64,000 nucleotides of DNA, taken from NCBI GenBank assembly GCA_964019055.1, contig OZ025207.1, forward strand, positions 13,977,357-14,041,356, in the 5' to 3' direction. The DNA comes from Anthopleura xanthogrammica. Lineage: Eukaryota > Cnidaria > Anthozoa > Actiniaria > Actiniidae. The position numbers and the translations under genes are program-made. The notes below the pieces were generated by a model, which was not told the origin of the DNA, did not search any database, and saw nothing but the letters and a program-made list of their open reading frames with translations. Positions 1 through 11,927 of this stretch are shown here, piece after piece. The number at the start of each line of letters is the position of its first letter. The first letter of the stretch is position 1.

Positions 1-1054
1 AACAAGTGTTTATATTAAAGGTAGAAGCTTTTCCTTTAGATATTTTGCACTCCTTGTGTGCATTCGACTGTTGCCTTCCGTGCGTACCTTTCTAGAAAGC
101 TCCACCACCTCCAAAAAAACACAAACTTATTTTTGGATGCAAGATATCGTGATGTTACGCATGTCGTGATGTTGTCTCAAATTCGTTAGTCTCACGACAT
201 TCCAATTTTGAAATAGTTTTTTTACGTAGTGCTATGGGTTTAGTGGTTACAGCTAAGGTCTTCAATAACAACCGTGCTACAAATGAGACCGAGTTTGTGC
301 TTTCTACGGAACATCCACTAACAAATGACGATTGCTGTTGATGAGATGATGATGATGATGATTGGAAACTTCATCGTTCATTTATACAATATCTTCAACA
401 ACTGGATCATCGTCATCATCATCAACATCAACCTTAGGTAAACCTTAACCCATCATCATCATGTCCAGGCATCATAGTAATTATAAACAAAAATAAGAGA
501 TAACTAGCTATCAATGTTTAATAATGAAAAAAGAAAAGACTCCCACAAAGGTGGCCAACAAAAATATAATTAATTTTAACTTCTTGCTTAGTAAAAATAA
601 CGAATGTTTATTCAGCTTGTCAGACATCGTAGCCACCAAAACAGCATGTTGTCACATACTGACAATGGAGACAAAGACCCTTTGCCTGAAGTAGTTCAAT
701 CTGTTACACGCATTCATTTCCAATCTAAACGAACCGCTACAATTCATCAGAGTCTGAATGGGGTTTACTGACAACTGACAAATATGATCTAAAATATAAA
801 GGACAACTGACAACTGACAAAATGCCTGAAATTTGACTGAAAAAATCCTAGAATTTAACTGACAACTGACAAAAGGCCTGAAATTTAACTGACAAATAAG
901 TGAAATTTTTACTAACAACCGATAGCTGGTCTCCCCACTATCCAGACCCTCGTTCATTATCAATATGTCGTCATCTTGTCGTCATCTTGATCCACATCTT
1001 AACAAGCTCCACGTGCAGCAGACTGTGTAACGTATAACCTTATTTGTACTTTAG
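1..1054. other. Left edge: intron or upstream sequence without recognised coding
   Basis: No SRCR exon or signal peptide is visible. It holds a short GAT/ATC trinucleotide run at about 340-425 and a local tandem array (about 765-915) built on repeats of aactgacaactgacaa and cctgaaattt. It is probably an intron or the upstream part of gene 1. Confidence 0.5.
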
Positions 1055-1381
1055 TTACGTCGAGCAATCATGTTCGTCTGGCAGATGGTAGGACTCCAAA
1101 CGAGGGTCGAGTCGAGATCCTTGTACAGGGGACCTGGGGCACAGTCTGTAATTCTGGTTGGGACATACGTGATGCTAATGTAGTGTGTCGTATGCTGAAC
1201 TACAAAGGAGCAGTTAGAGCAGTTAAAAATTTTAGCCAAGGATCTGGTCCTATATGGTTGACAAGATTGGAATGTGTTGGTCTTGAAGTGGACATACTAA
1301 ACTGTTCTCATGATGGACTGGGGCAGACGAGCTCGTGTAGCCATGACCACGATGTTGGGGTGGTTTGCCATTCCTATCCAG
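1055..1381 (+). CDS. Gene 1 SRCR exon 1 (type C)
   Basis: Single-exon SRCR domain, 109 codons, phase 1-1, acceptor ...ctttag and donor gttag. It contains [18 protein letters not shown], then GSGPIWLTRLEC and CSHDHDVGVVC: six cysteines, as in group A SRCR domains, but in one exon as is usual for group B genes. It is closest to the type C exons of genes 2-5. No signal-peptide exon is visible upstream, so the gene probably starts outside the window. Confidence 0.85.
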
Positions 1382-4300
1382 GTTAGAACTGCTATTTGAT
1401 TTTCAGTTAACATACATTTTTTTCAAAGCTGATACTCTGAATTAGGGTCCTGACTGATGAATAAGGAGTAAAAGACAGATGTTCATTGTAATCTTGGGTT
1501 GTTGCTTGTTGGTTTCAGCCGCGACAAGGATTTTTTGAAATGGGTGTATAATGGGAACCATTCGACGTAGATCCAGGCAACTTCGCAAATTTCGTGTAGG
1601 GGGAGGGGGCGGTGCGAATCAGTGCTCGACCCTAACAGCTAATAACTGAAAAAAATTCTTTGCAAGCAAATTAATAGCTAATGTGTGCGTTTGTAAATTT
1701 TTCCTTATTTAGGCGAAGTACAAGTACGTCTGGTTGACGGTGTGTCCCCTTATTCTGGTCGAGTAGAAGTCAAATTCAATAACACTTGGGGTACAATCTG
1801 TGGAGGATGGAGCTGGGGTATCAACGATGCTTATGTCGTCTGTCGTATGTTGGGCTACCAAAGAGCAATAGCTGGAGTCAAAAAATTCGGAGGAGGACGA
1901 AGAAAGGTGTGGTTAGAATACGTGTATTGCAAAGGCTGGGAGAATTCTCTAGAAGAATGTAATCATAATGGATGGGGACGACCGTGGTGTAGTCATGACT
2001 ACGATGCTGGCGTCATATGCGATAGACCTGGAGGTATATTTTTATCTTGGTGTATAAAATTATCATCTATGGGGTTGAATCACACAGCGGCCATGTTTAT
2101 TCCCATGAGAGCAAAAACCTTCGTTTGGAACGTTCTGAAATGCAACAAAGCGAGGGCAAGCCAGGGGATTCAAAAACCCATTGTTTCAACCAATATGGCC
2201 GCCGCGTGATTAAAGCGAATTTTGTACTTATCAAAACCTTGTTACGATAGATATGAAAAACTTGAACTCATGCATCATTCTATGAACGTTGTTCCTTGTG
2301 CCATGCCCAAGCAACCTATCATCTATTCACTGGTCACACACAGAGCACTCATGTGAGGTTTCAAGATAGTTTCAAAGGATTATTCAAATTTGAACCTTGC
2401 AAACCTCTAAATTGTGTTTGACCAGTGAACCAATGCATGGAAAGTGATAAATAGCTAACATTTTCTTGCATTCTGTTATTGATGTCTTAGTTCAAGGACC
2501 AGACGTAGCTGTTCGTCTGGTGGGTGGACGCAATCCTCATCAAGGCCGAGTGGAGGTGCGTTACTATGGGGTCTGGGGAACAGTTTGTAAATATGGCTGG
2601 GGACTAGCAGATGCTCACGTGGTCTGTCGTATGCTGAACTACAGCAAAGCATCATGGGCAGGAACCGCTATGGTTAAAGGTAGTGGTCCTGCTTTAATGG
2701 TATATCTGCGTTGCCGTGGAAGCGAGACAAGCATTGAAAAATGTCGCCACCATGGGTGGGGCATGGCGAGCTGTAAGCATTGGAATGACGCAGGAGCTGT
2801 TTGTCAACCTCACAGAGAAGGTAATGAGCCACCGGTAATAAGAATAATGAATTTCAGAGCGACCTCAACAATTCTTAGTGACATATAGGGGTTAAATGAC
2901 AATGAACCTCATTCTCCAGCACATAATGTGATACTTTACAACACTTTAATGTGCGATAGTACAGGCAACGTTTTGCGAATAATAGGACGCCACTGTTTTA
3001 ATAGTTGATTTAAGTTGAAGATCAGAGCAATAACTTGTAATTGTCCGCTTGCGGGTAATACGACGTAGATCTCTACTCTTTTCGATCTCATAACCAATCT
3101 CCTTGCACTTATTATAATGTGGGGGGGGGGGGACGACGTATCGGAGAGGACAATGCGGTTGGAGACGACAAGCGCGCACAAAATAAAAAGTTTCCATGCC
3201 TTCGTCTTGAAACCACTTTTTTCTTTGGTAAATTTGCCTATCTAAAGTACATTCAACACGACTCAAACTTCCTTTTATCATATGACCGTATTTCACTGTA
3301 CGCGTGATTCTAAAAAAAACCTTTGGGGAAAATGTCGTCAGCAAAAAAAGTACGCTTTTCCGAAAAGTGTAATAACTTCCCGTTCGGACTCGCCGTTCGG
3401 ACTCGCTGCCGTCAATCATGTAAAAACTACGCATTTTGATTCGCATTTATTAAAAACGCTTTGAAATCGATTTTTTATATGTGGTCATATGATAAAATGC
3501 TTATTGACTGAGTTAAGGTCGGTCCGAACGGGAAAATATTTGGCTCTCGGTCCTTGGCACGGAACTTGCTGCGCTCGTTCCGTACTTCAGGACCTCGAGC
3601 CAAATATTTTCCCGTTCGGACCTCCCACTCAGTCAATAAGTACATAGTATTCTCACTCATGGACTGTTTTGTTTTCTCACATGACAGATGCGACAGTTCG
3701 TTTACTTGGAGGGCAAAAACACTATGGCCGAGTAGAAGTCAGATACAATGGGACCTGGAGACAAGTTTGCGATGATACCTGGGATATATCAGACGCTCAC
3801 GTGGTCTGTAGAATGCTTGGTTACAAAGTAGCACTAGCAGCGATCAAGAGGTTCAGTGCTGGGAAGGTTGGATTGTGGATGGGTGGTGTGGAATGCAGCG
3901 GCGAGGAATTATCGATTAGTGAATGTTATCATCGTGGATGGACGAACACTGGATGTGTTGGACGTCGATTCCATGCTGGGGTTATGTGTCAAACTGCACA
4001 AGGTTAGGATTTACAATTTATATTTCTGGTGCTCTTCTATCTAATACTAAAAGATTTTTTTAACATACTATATAACATGCAGAACCTCCGCAAGTAGAAA
4101 TCCGCTTAGAGGAAGGAAGTTCACCCAACTCTGGTCGTGTTGCTGTTCGCTATGGTAACGTATGGGGTACCATATGTAACAGGGGACTGGACATCAACGA
4201 TGCTAGAGTGATTTGTCGTATGCTCGGCTACCCCGGAGGTTTGAGTCAATACACTTCGAAACCTGGGAAGGGTATTATCTGGTTGATGAGCCTGAAGTGT

Positions 4301-7300
4301 AATGGGACAGAAAAGTCCATTGCTGATTGTCGTCAACCAGGATGGGGACAAACGACATGTAGTCATGACAACGATGCTGCTGTGGTATGCCGGCAAAGTA
4401 CGTATTTATATATCAGTTAAATTTTGTGTTTAGGGGTGCTTACCATTTAAATCCTTATTCTAATCAGACAAACGTTCGACAAATGGTACACGCATCTGCT
4501 AGAAGAACCGAAAAGACCGAGTTTTCCGGAACTTTCTACACATACTATTTTTACTATTTCCGGTTTTTCCGGTTAAATGGTAAGCACCCTAGATCGTATA
4601 GGTAACATGGATATTCGAAATTATATTAGATTGATTGCATTTCATTGACTTTTTTTGACATCAAAGGCGTATTTATTTCTATTCAAAAATGTTTGAATTT
4701 ATTACGACAAATAATCTAAAACATGAGGTGAATGCAGGAGAGCACCTCATTGGCTTAAACACGAATCTTGCAACCTAATGATGGACAAAGGTTTATAGAT
4801 CATAGGATGAAAAAGTTGATAGAAATATTTTACAAATGCAATAGGAATTTTCACTCCTCTTTTTTGTGTAAGTAGCCAACCTTTTTCACGCAATAATCAA
4901 TTAATTCACACCTAATATAGGGACAGCAAAGTCTTGAGAGTTGCTAATTGCGTACTTGTGTTTCTCTGTTGCCCAGGATATTCCACAGAAGAACTTCCCC
5001 TTATTGAACCTCGTATTGTTGGAGCGCACAAAAATTACGGTCGAGTAGAGTTAAAAAACAACGAGACCTGGAGACCAGTCTGTGATGATACCTGGGATAT
5101 ATCAGACGCTCACGTGGTCTGTAGAATGCTTGGTTACAAAGGAGCTCTTGCAGCAATCAAAAGATTCGGTTTTGGACAGAAACGACTTTGGGTTGGTGGT
5201 GTTGGATGTAATGGTAACGAAAAAACAATTAGTGAATGTACACACCGTGGATGGACAAACACCGAGTGTCCAGGGAACACCCACGCTGGAGTTCTGTGCC
5301 AAACGTCTAAAGGTTGGTAAATCAATATAACATTTAAAAGTACATTTAAATAATTTGCTCACTTCTGAGGAATTTCTTACACGAAGTGCGAAAAATATCT
5401 TACAGATTTTCTGCCAGTCAAGGTTCGTTTGGAAGACGGAAGTTCACCCAACTCTGGTCGTGTTGCTGTTCGCTATGGTAACGTATGGGGTACCATATGT
5501 AACAAGGGACTGGACATCAACGATGCTGCAGTGATTTGCCGTATGCTCGGCTACCCTGGGGCAAGTAAGGTGTATCCAAAGTCCACCTTTGGACCTGGAA
5601 ATGGTACTATCTGGCTAAGCAACCTGGAGTGTAATGGAACCGAGAACTCGATTGATGACTGTCGTCATCCAGGATGGGGACAAACAACGTGTAACCATGA
5701 CAATGACGCTGCTATTGCGTGCAAATTCGGTAAGTTTTTAATGATTTTGTTATTTTTGTCTCTTTGCTTTATGAGAAATCAAGGTGTCTTTTTTTCTTTT
5801 ATTTACGAAACGAAAGAGGAGAGAAACGAAATCTTGGATGCACCATATTTCTTCATCAATGGAACGAACGCCATCACAGTTTCAACGGTTGTCATCGTAT
5901 TTAACGACTCACAGAGAGGTGATACCCTGCTGAACAGGTAAGAGACTGTACCGACAGGAAAGAGGCTACCTTGTATTTTAAGTGCAATTTTATTGAGATC
6001 TGTATTGCTTTCCTCTCTAGAGTATATCAAATTGCCGTGGAAAAAGTACAAAATGAGAAATGGCTGCGATCTTCACGAGACAATACAATGAAAAAATTTG
6101 CATTTAATGAAGTCAACGTTACTATGGCAACAGAGATGGGTAGCCATAGTTACATCACCGCGGAGATCCTGGGTCCTATCTCGAACCTAACGATTGGTGA
6201 CCGTCAGTATTACCATGGTTACTACAACGCACCGCTAGAACCTGGATCAATGTATAGAGTACATGTGAGGGTAGCTACCATGGTAATGGATAGGGTGAGT
6301 ACTACAATTTTTTTTGGCTCAAGTCGAAATTAGCATTGCTGACCCTTGTTGACCATAGCAACAGCCCCTTCATGCACTCTGAATAAATGGATTATATTGC
6401 GGCCTTATTACGTTTTGTTAGGTATATAATAAAAAAAACAATGTATCAGGTTAGAGATGCAATAATAATGATTATGATTTATGATTTATGTAGCCCCCTT
6501 TCTATACCAGCTGATATGAAATAGTGTCATAGAAATGACGTCACTGCAAAACTGAGGTCTCATGAAGCCTGCGAAAATTGACTTATAAAAGTTTATACTT
6601 GAGATAAATTTATATTTGCACATTTTCTCGATTCTCATTGGCTAATATTTTTTTCTCAGATTAGCTGATATGTATATAACAAAAGGCGCTTTACAATCAT
6701 GAGAACTGCTGGCGATTGCAGGTCAGAATTAAAATGCGATGCAAGGTTCAATCAAATAATGTTTGAATGGCATCTGTTTATTCACCATAGTATAACCACC
6801 TGAATTTGGAAAATACCACGAAACTGAATGATTTACAGATTGCGCTGGCTGTCTGCGTATATACCAATATATTTTATTTTTTGTTTTATAGAGGAAATCT
6901 CATGGGGATTCTGCTTTTGTTACTTTTACCACAAGATCGATTTATAAAGTACCATCCATAGAAGGTTAGTCAGGTATTCAACTTTAGAGTGAAAACACTA
7001 AACCCGTGAAATAGACATTAGACTAATACACTTTAGTAGACCCTAATTCCATTGTTTTCTTTTGTGTCTATTTGCATGACTAGTAGACTTTAACAAGCAA
7101 TTTTTATTTAAGTGACCTCACTCACAAAGGTGATTAGTTAACTGATAACAGTATATATCGATAGTTATGTAACTAACTAAATACCCGCTACCCTCATTCA
7201 GCGATATACTTTCATTAAATTAAAGAAGAAAAACGAAAAACTCAGTTAAAAACAGTTCAAAAAAACAACTAAAATATTAAATCTAAAATGTCAATCTCCT

Positions 7301-8731
7301 AATAAATTGATTTCAATAATAATAACAACACTAGTTTCTTTAACGAGGATCTTAGCAGATAACGCTGTGCATTTTTCCCAATCTTGTCCTTCATGCTTTC
7401 AGCTTTCCACTTGTGTCTCCCATTTTATCTCAATGTCTTCAATGGATATTTCAACTCCATCTTTATCTTCATCCCCATCTTATCTTCTCCATCTTACACC
7501 TGCCTTATTTTTGCATTCGACTTCACTATTCTTCCCGACCTTCGCATCTTCACCAAGGCTCATCTCTTCCATCTCTCTCATACCTCTCATTTATGTACAC
7601 ATTCCCCTTTGTCAATACATATTTTCCTCTTTTTATGTCCATCTTCCGTCGATAACTATATCCCACCTTCATCACCACCTGATTATAAAGATGAAAGCTT
7701 TTAACTTCACTTATCTCTCTTTTAGGGAAGATAAGACATCCTGGTGATAGAAATGAAGCCTTAGTGATTGCCTTGTCCTTGGTCATATTATTTCTGCTTG
7801 CTGTTATTTTTGCTGTCGTCTTTTATTTCGTAAAACGTATAAAAGCGGAAAGAAACGCCTCATCTAAAAGTAAGTATGTAAGTTAATTAAACCAGCACAG
7901 TTATTAACACTTGATCGACGAAATTTTATATAATGTTTCAAAAAGAACCTTTTATCCCAAATTGAAGGCATAACACTAATTACTAACAATTCACTCATGA
8001 TTGTAAGCTGCACGGCTGCTAATAGCGCCTTAATATGCAGCCTGTAAAGTCCTCGACTGGTCACAATTGTAAAGCGCATTGAGATATTGTGAAAAAATAG
8101 AAAAAAGATAGAAAACAAAAAGTTGTGATTTGTATATATGTTCCTGATTTTCTTCCTTGCGTGCGTGCTTGCTTCCTTCCTTCCTTCCTTCTTTACTTGC
8201 CAGCTTTTTTCCTTGCTTTCTTTCCTCCTTCCTTGCTTCCTTCCCTTTATTATTTACATTCTTGCTTCTATTTCTCGCCTTTCTTACTTCCATCGTATCC
8301 TCCGTTTCCACAGTCTTTCCTTACGGCAAATGGGACTGATATTATAGAGCAGTTTTCGTATGACTATCAAAATCGTACTGCACGGACCGCGCCTTGCCGT
8401 GACCGTGTCAGTGCCGTGCCGTGTATGAAAACACTCGACATTCATTGTCGTGTCTTGGCCACACCTTCACCGTGTCGGATACCGTGACTTTTCATAATCA
8501 TACGAAATCTGCTCTGTCTTTCAACTATCTATCAAAATCTGTGGACGGTGCTTGTTGCTTTGGATACATGCGCGTATCCAAATACAAAACTGATCATATG
8601 AATTTGAAGTTCTATCTTTTCTCCTGCATGAATGATTACTTATAGGTGTGTACTTTGATATCTTCACATCTTTTCTAGCAGTGGAAATGAAAGGATTTAG
8701 TGACGCACCTAAAGAAACACCTGACACTTGA
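1055..8731 (+). CDS. SRCR receptor gene 1 (5' partial): 7 SRCR + J-K-L + TM + tail
   Basis: This is a type I membrane receptor whose start lies upstream of the window. Predicted exons are 1055-1381, 1713-2033, 2491-2820, 3688-4002, 4083-4397, 4977-5312, 5406-5729, 5817-5937, 6021-6294, 6892-6964, 7726-7869 and 8679-8731. All boundaries are AG/GT and the phases agree throughout: 1-1 for SRCR exons, then 1-2, 2-0, 0-1, 1-1 and the stop. Seven SRCR domains carry the WGT(V/I)C, CRMLGY and GWG...C signatures. The last part has a hydrophobic helix (LVIALSLVILFLLAVIFAVV), a basic stop-transfer KRIKAER and a tail of about 25 residues with no tyrosine signalling motif. SRCR proteins generally bind microbial or host polyanionic ligands; that function is inferred here. 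The E-F exon pair is duplicated (3688-4397 and 4977-5729). Confidence 0.85.
1713..2033 (+). CDS. Gene 1 SRCR exon 2 (no clear paralogue)
   Basis: SRCR domain of 107 codons, phase 1-1. It reads VQVRLVDGVSPYSGRVEV, then [24 protein letters not shown] and ends CSHDYDAGVICD. The GGWSWG stretch and the basic GGGRRKVW loop are not found in the other SRCR exons of the window, so this position seems specific to gene 1. Confidence 0.85.
2321..2440. mobile_element. Foldback MITE in gene 1 intron
   Basis: Imperfect inverted repeat with arms ttcactggtcacacac and gtgtttgaccagtgaa around a short centre. A related copy lies at 32356-32475. Confidence 0.5.
2491..2820 (+). CDS. Gene 1 SRCR exon 3 (type D)
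   Basis: SRCR domain of 110 codons with the type D marks [22 protein letters not shown] and SKASWAGTA. The aspartate-rich CDD turn of other D exons is replaced by CKYGWG, and the end is CKHWNDAGAVC. Acceptor gtcttag, donor gtaatg. Confidence 0.85.
3500..3640. mobile_element. Palindromic foldback element, 141 bp
   Basis: Near-complete palindrome. The outer arms are cttattgactgag and ctcagtcaataag; the inner arms are ccgaacgggaaaatatt and aatattttcccgttcgg, with a short GC-rich loop. It sits in the intron before the type E exon at 3688. Confidence 0.7.
3688..4002 (+). CDS. Gene 1 SRCR exon 4 (type E)
   Basis: SRCR domain of 105 codons: [34 protein letters not shown] and CVGRRFHAGVMC. Acceptor acatgacag, donor gttagg. 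The 80-bp gap to the following F exon is a very short intron. Confidence 0.85.
4083..4397 (+). CDS. Gene 1 SRCR exon 5 (type F)
   Basis: SRCR domain of 105 codons: [35 protein letters not shown] and CSHDNDAAVVC. Donor is gtacgt, which differs from the usual gtttg/gtaag of other F exons. Its 5' half is almost identical in DNA to F exons of genes 1, 2, 4 and 5. Confidence 0.85.
4431..4592. mobile_element. MITE with TAG-flanked inverted repeats
   Basis: Inverted termini gggtgcttaccattta and taaatggtaagcaccc, each next to TAG. Length about 160 bp with no coding capacity. It lies in the intron between SRCR exons 5 and 6 of gene 1. Confidence 0.65.
4977..5312 (+). CDS. Gene 1 SRCR exon 6 (second type E)
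   Basis: SRCR domain of 112 codons, a diverged duplicate of the exon at 3688. It keeps [20 protein letters not shown] but has a longer N-terminal linker (STEELPLIEPRIVG) and ends HAGVLCQTSKG. Acceptor ttgcccag, donor gttgg. Confidence 0.85.
5406..5729 (+). CDS. Gene 1 SRCR exon 7 (second type F)
   Basis: SRCR domain of 108 codons: [38 protein letters not shown] and CNHDNDAAIAC. The frame stays open through the following intron into exon J (to 5937), so retention of that intron would add a hydrophobic stretch without a stop. Confidence 0.85.
5817..5937 (+). CDS. Gene 1 exon J (linker after the SRCR domains)
   Basis: Short exon containing FINGTNAITVSTVVIVFND, homologous to exons at 22253, 29296 and 44014. 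Those are 103 nt with an AG acceptor at the matching place. Here that position (5833-5834) is ct, not ag. The nearest in-frame acceptor is 5815-5816 after a T-rich tract, adding 18 nt. The 3' donor gtaag and phase 2 are conserved. The start is therefore the uncertain part. Confidence 0.65.
6021..6294 (+). CDS. Gene 1 exon K (membrane-proximal extracellular domain)
   Basis: Codes about 91 residues in phase 2-0: VYQIAVEK, FNEVNVTMA, YITAEILGPI and GYYNAPLEPGSMYRVHVR. The pattern of a final Y-x-V-x-V-R strand looks like a fibronectin-III-like or other beta-sandwich membrane-proximal domain; this fold call is an inference. It is two codons longer than the K exons of genes 2-4. It has an NVT glycosylation site. 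Confidence 0.8.
6892..6964 (+). CDS. Gene 1 exon L
   Basis: Small phase 0-1 exon coding RKSHGDSAFVTFTTRSIY, the last extracellular beta-strand-like segment before the membrane exon. Homologous exons are at 23795, 32080 and 45091 and share F(V/I)(T/A)FTT. Acceptor ttttatag, donor gttag. Confidence 0.75.
7726..7869 (+). CDS. Gene 1 transmembrane exon
   Basis: 48 codons, phase 1-1. A short stalk (KIRHPGDRNEA) is followed by about 23 hydrophobic residues (LVIALSLVILFLLAVIF...) and then KRIKAERNASSK as a positive-inside stop-transfer. It parallels the exon at 45575 in gene 4 (shared VIALSLVI). Confidence 0.85.
8346..8515. mobile_element. MITE with AGAGCAG termini
   Basis: Inverted ends agagcagttttcgtatga and tcatacgaaatctgctct around a GC-rich centre with palindromic gcacggaccgcgcc/cgtgccgtg motifs. 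A second member is at 24385-24510. Confidence 0.65.
8679..8731 (+). CDS. Gene 1 cytoplasmic tail and stop
   Basis: Terminal coding exon after acceptor ttttctag: VEMKGFSDAPKETPDT and TGA at 8729-8731. The tail is short and has no ITAM, ITIM or TIR-like motif, so any signalling would need a partner. It resembles the gene 4 tail (LEMNEKGTDSRNETP) in its (V/L)EM opening and ETP near the end. Confidence 0.75.
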
Positions 8732-8948
8732 TGCGCGCTTGCCGAGACATTACTATCATTATTTATCAATGAAAGGTAAGTTAATTCTTTACATATACTT
8801 TCTTAAATATTGATAGTCGTGTAATATAATTTATATTGTAACGATGCTAAGTTTACGCATTTTGTTGTTTCCGAGTGTATGAGGCTCTGATTAATGCATG
8901 GAGATGAATGCTTTAATAGTACATAAGTGTATAATACCGCTCAATATA

Positions 8949-9304
8949 TGGTAATGGTAATGGTAATGGTAATGGTAACGGTAATGGTAACGGTAACGGT
9001 AATGGTAATGGTAGTGGTAATGGTAATGGTAATGGTAATGGTAATGGTAATGGTAATGGTAATGGTAATGGTAATGGTAATGGTAATGGTAATGGTAATG
9101 GTAATGGTAATGGTAATGGTAATGGTAATGGTAATGGTAATGGTAATGGTAATGGTAATGGTAATGGTAATGGTAATGGTAATGGTAATGGTAATGGTAA
9201 TGGTAATGGTAATGGTAATGGTAATGGTAATGGTAATGGTAATGGTAATGGTAATGGTAATGGTAATGGTAATGTTAATGGTAATGGTAATGGTAATGGT
9301 AATG
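8949..9304 (+). repeat. (GGTAAT)n hexanucleotide array, about 350 bp
   Basis: Almost pure GGTAAT units, with a few GGTAAC and GGTAGT variants at the left edge and one GTTAAT near the right end. It lies 3' of gene 1. The long Met-Val reading frame it creates is a repeat artefact. The same unit recurs at 50897-51152. Confidence 0.95.
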
Positions 9305-9511
9305 TATGGTATGGTATGTTTTGATCGCGATTTGATATGCTATGAGGTTACCTTATATCATGTGTCGCTATGGTGTGCTGTGGTCTTCGAACACTTGTTA
9401 ATGTTCTCAACATTATTTTCTTACGCTTTTAGTTTGAAAAGGACTCAAAACTCTTATGAACACTCCAAGAGCTAGAACTATATGACGTGAAAGTTCTTCG
9501 TTAGTATCCTC

Positions 9512-9514
9512 TGT

Positions 9515-9607
<93 letters not shown>

Positions 9608-9609
9608 CA

Positions 9610-9656
<47 letters not shown>

Positions 9657-9706
9657 ACTACTACTACTACTACTACTACTACTGCTACTACTACTACTAC
9701 TACTAT

Positions 9707-9738
<32 letters not shown>

Positions 9739-10113
9739 TTATTACTACTACTACTATACTACTACTACTACTACTACTACTACTGCTATACTACTACTGC
9801 TTCTACTACTACTAGTAGTACTACTACTACTACTACTAAAACAACAACTACTTCTACTTCCATTATTACTACTACTACTACAACTAATACTACTACTACT
9901 ACAACTAGTACAACTAGTACAACTACTACTACTACTACTACAACTACTACAACTACTACTACTTCTACGACGACGTCGACGGTATTTACAACGACAACGA
10001 TTACTACTACTTCTACTTCTACGACGACGTCGACGATAACGACTCCTCCTCCTACTCCTCCTCATGATGATGATGACGATGATGATGGTGCTACTACTAC
10101 AACAACTATTATT
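9512..10113 (+). repeat. (CTA)n / (CTG)n trinucleotide array, about 600 bp
   Basis: Long, interrupted run of ACT/CTA triplets with a CTG block near 9626-9655. Toward the right it grades into mixed ACA/ACG/TCT triplets and ends in GATGAT at about 10065-10087. No gene is supported. Confidence 0.95.
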
Positions 10114-10365
10114 AGTAATACTACTACTTGCTTTCCTGTACTTACCTCTTTTTCTGTCAGTGATTTATACAGCAACTGGTAGACTGGTTTCACTGTAGAT
10201 TATGTAGTATGTAGTATGTATGTATCATTATGGAGCGTAGTATTTTTAGTTTGTTCATTATTCAATCGTTCTTAGAGGGATACTCTTCACTGAGAAAATA
10301 TCTGACTTCAATTTAAACCTTCGCTTGTAAAACTGCTTTTTAGGGTGAAAGATATTTATTCGTCT

Positions 10366-10590
10366 TAGTAATAAACTAATACAATTTTGATAATTCGAAC
10401 AATAATAATTCATTTAAATAAAGATGATGATAAGAATTTATTTAAAGAAATAACTAGTAATAAACTAATACAATTTTGATAATTCAAACATTATTAACTA
10501 ACTAATAATTCATTTCATTAAAGTAATAAAAATGAATCGAAAAAATGATAAAGCTAGTAATAGACTAATACAATTTTAATAATTCATTAC
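10366..10590 (+). repeat. Degenerate tandem repeat, about 3 units
   Basis: Three diverged copies of a unit beginning near agtaataaactaatac and followed by aattttgataattc, spaced about 90-100 bp apart. AT-rich intergenic DNA between genes 1 and 2. Confidence 0.5.
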
Positions 10591-10904
10591 GTCAGCAGTT
10601 CACTTAATCAACTGAGATATTCAGTTACTTATTACTCGATTTAACTATGATATTAAATACATGAGAATGAGATTTTGAAGTAATGTATATCCAATAAAAT
10701 ATGTAAAATGATTTTAAAATATTTTTTAAAACTTTGAAAATAAAGATGTATATTAAATCATGTTGTACTAATAACTAAAAGATTTCGCATGCATGTGACA
10801 CAGCACGTCACACGACACCGTCACGCTAAGGAATCACAGTTTCAGTGAACCAATCAGAGCGCGTGAGGATAACTGCTCAGCCAAAAAAAATGCAAAGACA
10901 ATTA

Positions 10905-11220
10905 CCCTATTTCCTTATGACGTCACATCAAAACAATCTATTGTTTAAACGCTAAGGATCATGGTCGTGAAAGGGGGACAAAACAGCAACAACACAAAGA
11001 AAATTGCAATATAATATGCGTTTTATAGAACGAAGAAAAGCGTTAACAGTCATCAAATACAATAAATATTGTTTATTGAATATCGATATACCTTGTATTT
11101 GAAAACCAGACTATTTGAGATTAAACTTTTCTAAGCAGAGGAAATTTTGTTCAAATTTCTATTATTCTAGACGATTCTGTCCCCCTCATAAACAAGCCGT
11201 GACCTCATAATGAAATAGGG
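10905..11220. mobile_element. 316-bp MITE with 6-bp target duplication
   Basis: Termini ccctatttccttatga and the inverse (..tcataatgaaataggg), flanked on both sides by CAATTA (10899-10904 and 11221-11226). Related upstream blocks at 24370 and 47630 lack it. Confidence 0.65.
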
Positions 11221-11927
11221 CAATTAAGGTACCGTTATGGTCACGACATCACACATCCGTACCGTGACATTTATCACATTAAAGTGAAATTCTACTCTAA
11301 ACAAGGAAGAAAACACGAAGTTTTACCTCATTTAGATTTGCTACTTCTGTCTCCACAGTTTATCTCATCCTGATTTTCATTTATCTATTTCATTACTAAT
11401 ATAAAGAAAATCCTTTGTAAAACATCTTATATTCAAATATGATCCTCATAAAACGCTCCCCTAAAAATTGAACGAAAGCGAATCAGTTGTTCTTTCCCTC
11501 TGTTCAAAATTTGCCTTTTAATTTGAAATTCAATATTCGTTTGTTTACAATAAACAATTGGTGATGAGCCAACCAAGACAAAACCTTCAGTACAGTTGTT
11601 TCGAAAGTCTTGATAAATAATTTTTTTCTCTTTTTGTATGACTTTGGTTGTTTCTTTCCCTCTTTTTTAGAAGTCAAGGGAAATATGCTGCATCGTATAA
11701 TCACAGCTCAGTTTTAACTTAGTTTTTTTAATGATTTGAAAATATTATTTGTTGCAAGTTAGAACCTAGTCTCTGAGGGCCCAGACTAGAGGCCTGGTAC
11801 TTGACATCTGTCATAGTTAATAACGGTAATACTTTCGTAACATCGCTACTGTAGAAGGGTTAAGAAGGCCAAGAATTGTTAACCCTAATCAGTTGCTGCC
11901 ACGATTTAGTGCTTTTCACTTCATCAA

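Noticed and set aside
2946..3446. 166-codon minus-strand frame
   Set aside because: Lies in a gene 1 intron with a G12 run and repetitive cgttcggactcg sequence; no recognisable domain.
7307..7747. 146-codon plus-strand frame rich in Ser, Leu and His
   Set aside because: CT-rich pyrimidine sequence before the acceptor of the TM exon at 7726; no domain, no splice logic for its use.
8125..8487. Phe/Leu-rich frames near 8.1-8.5 kb
   Set aside because: Made by a cttcctt-rich tract and a MITE; overlapping frames show similar composition.
8927..9475. Long Met-Val open frame
   Set aside because: It is the GGTAAT hexamer array read in one frame; no independent coding signal.
9413..10065. Poly-Val and Arg/Ser-rich minus-strand frames
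   Set aside because: Products of the CTA/CTG trinucleotide array.
8940..10130. CRISPR-like or centromeric satellite
   Set aside because: Simple 6-bp and 3-bp repeats without spacers in an animal-type genome.
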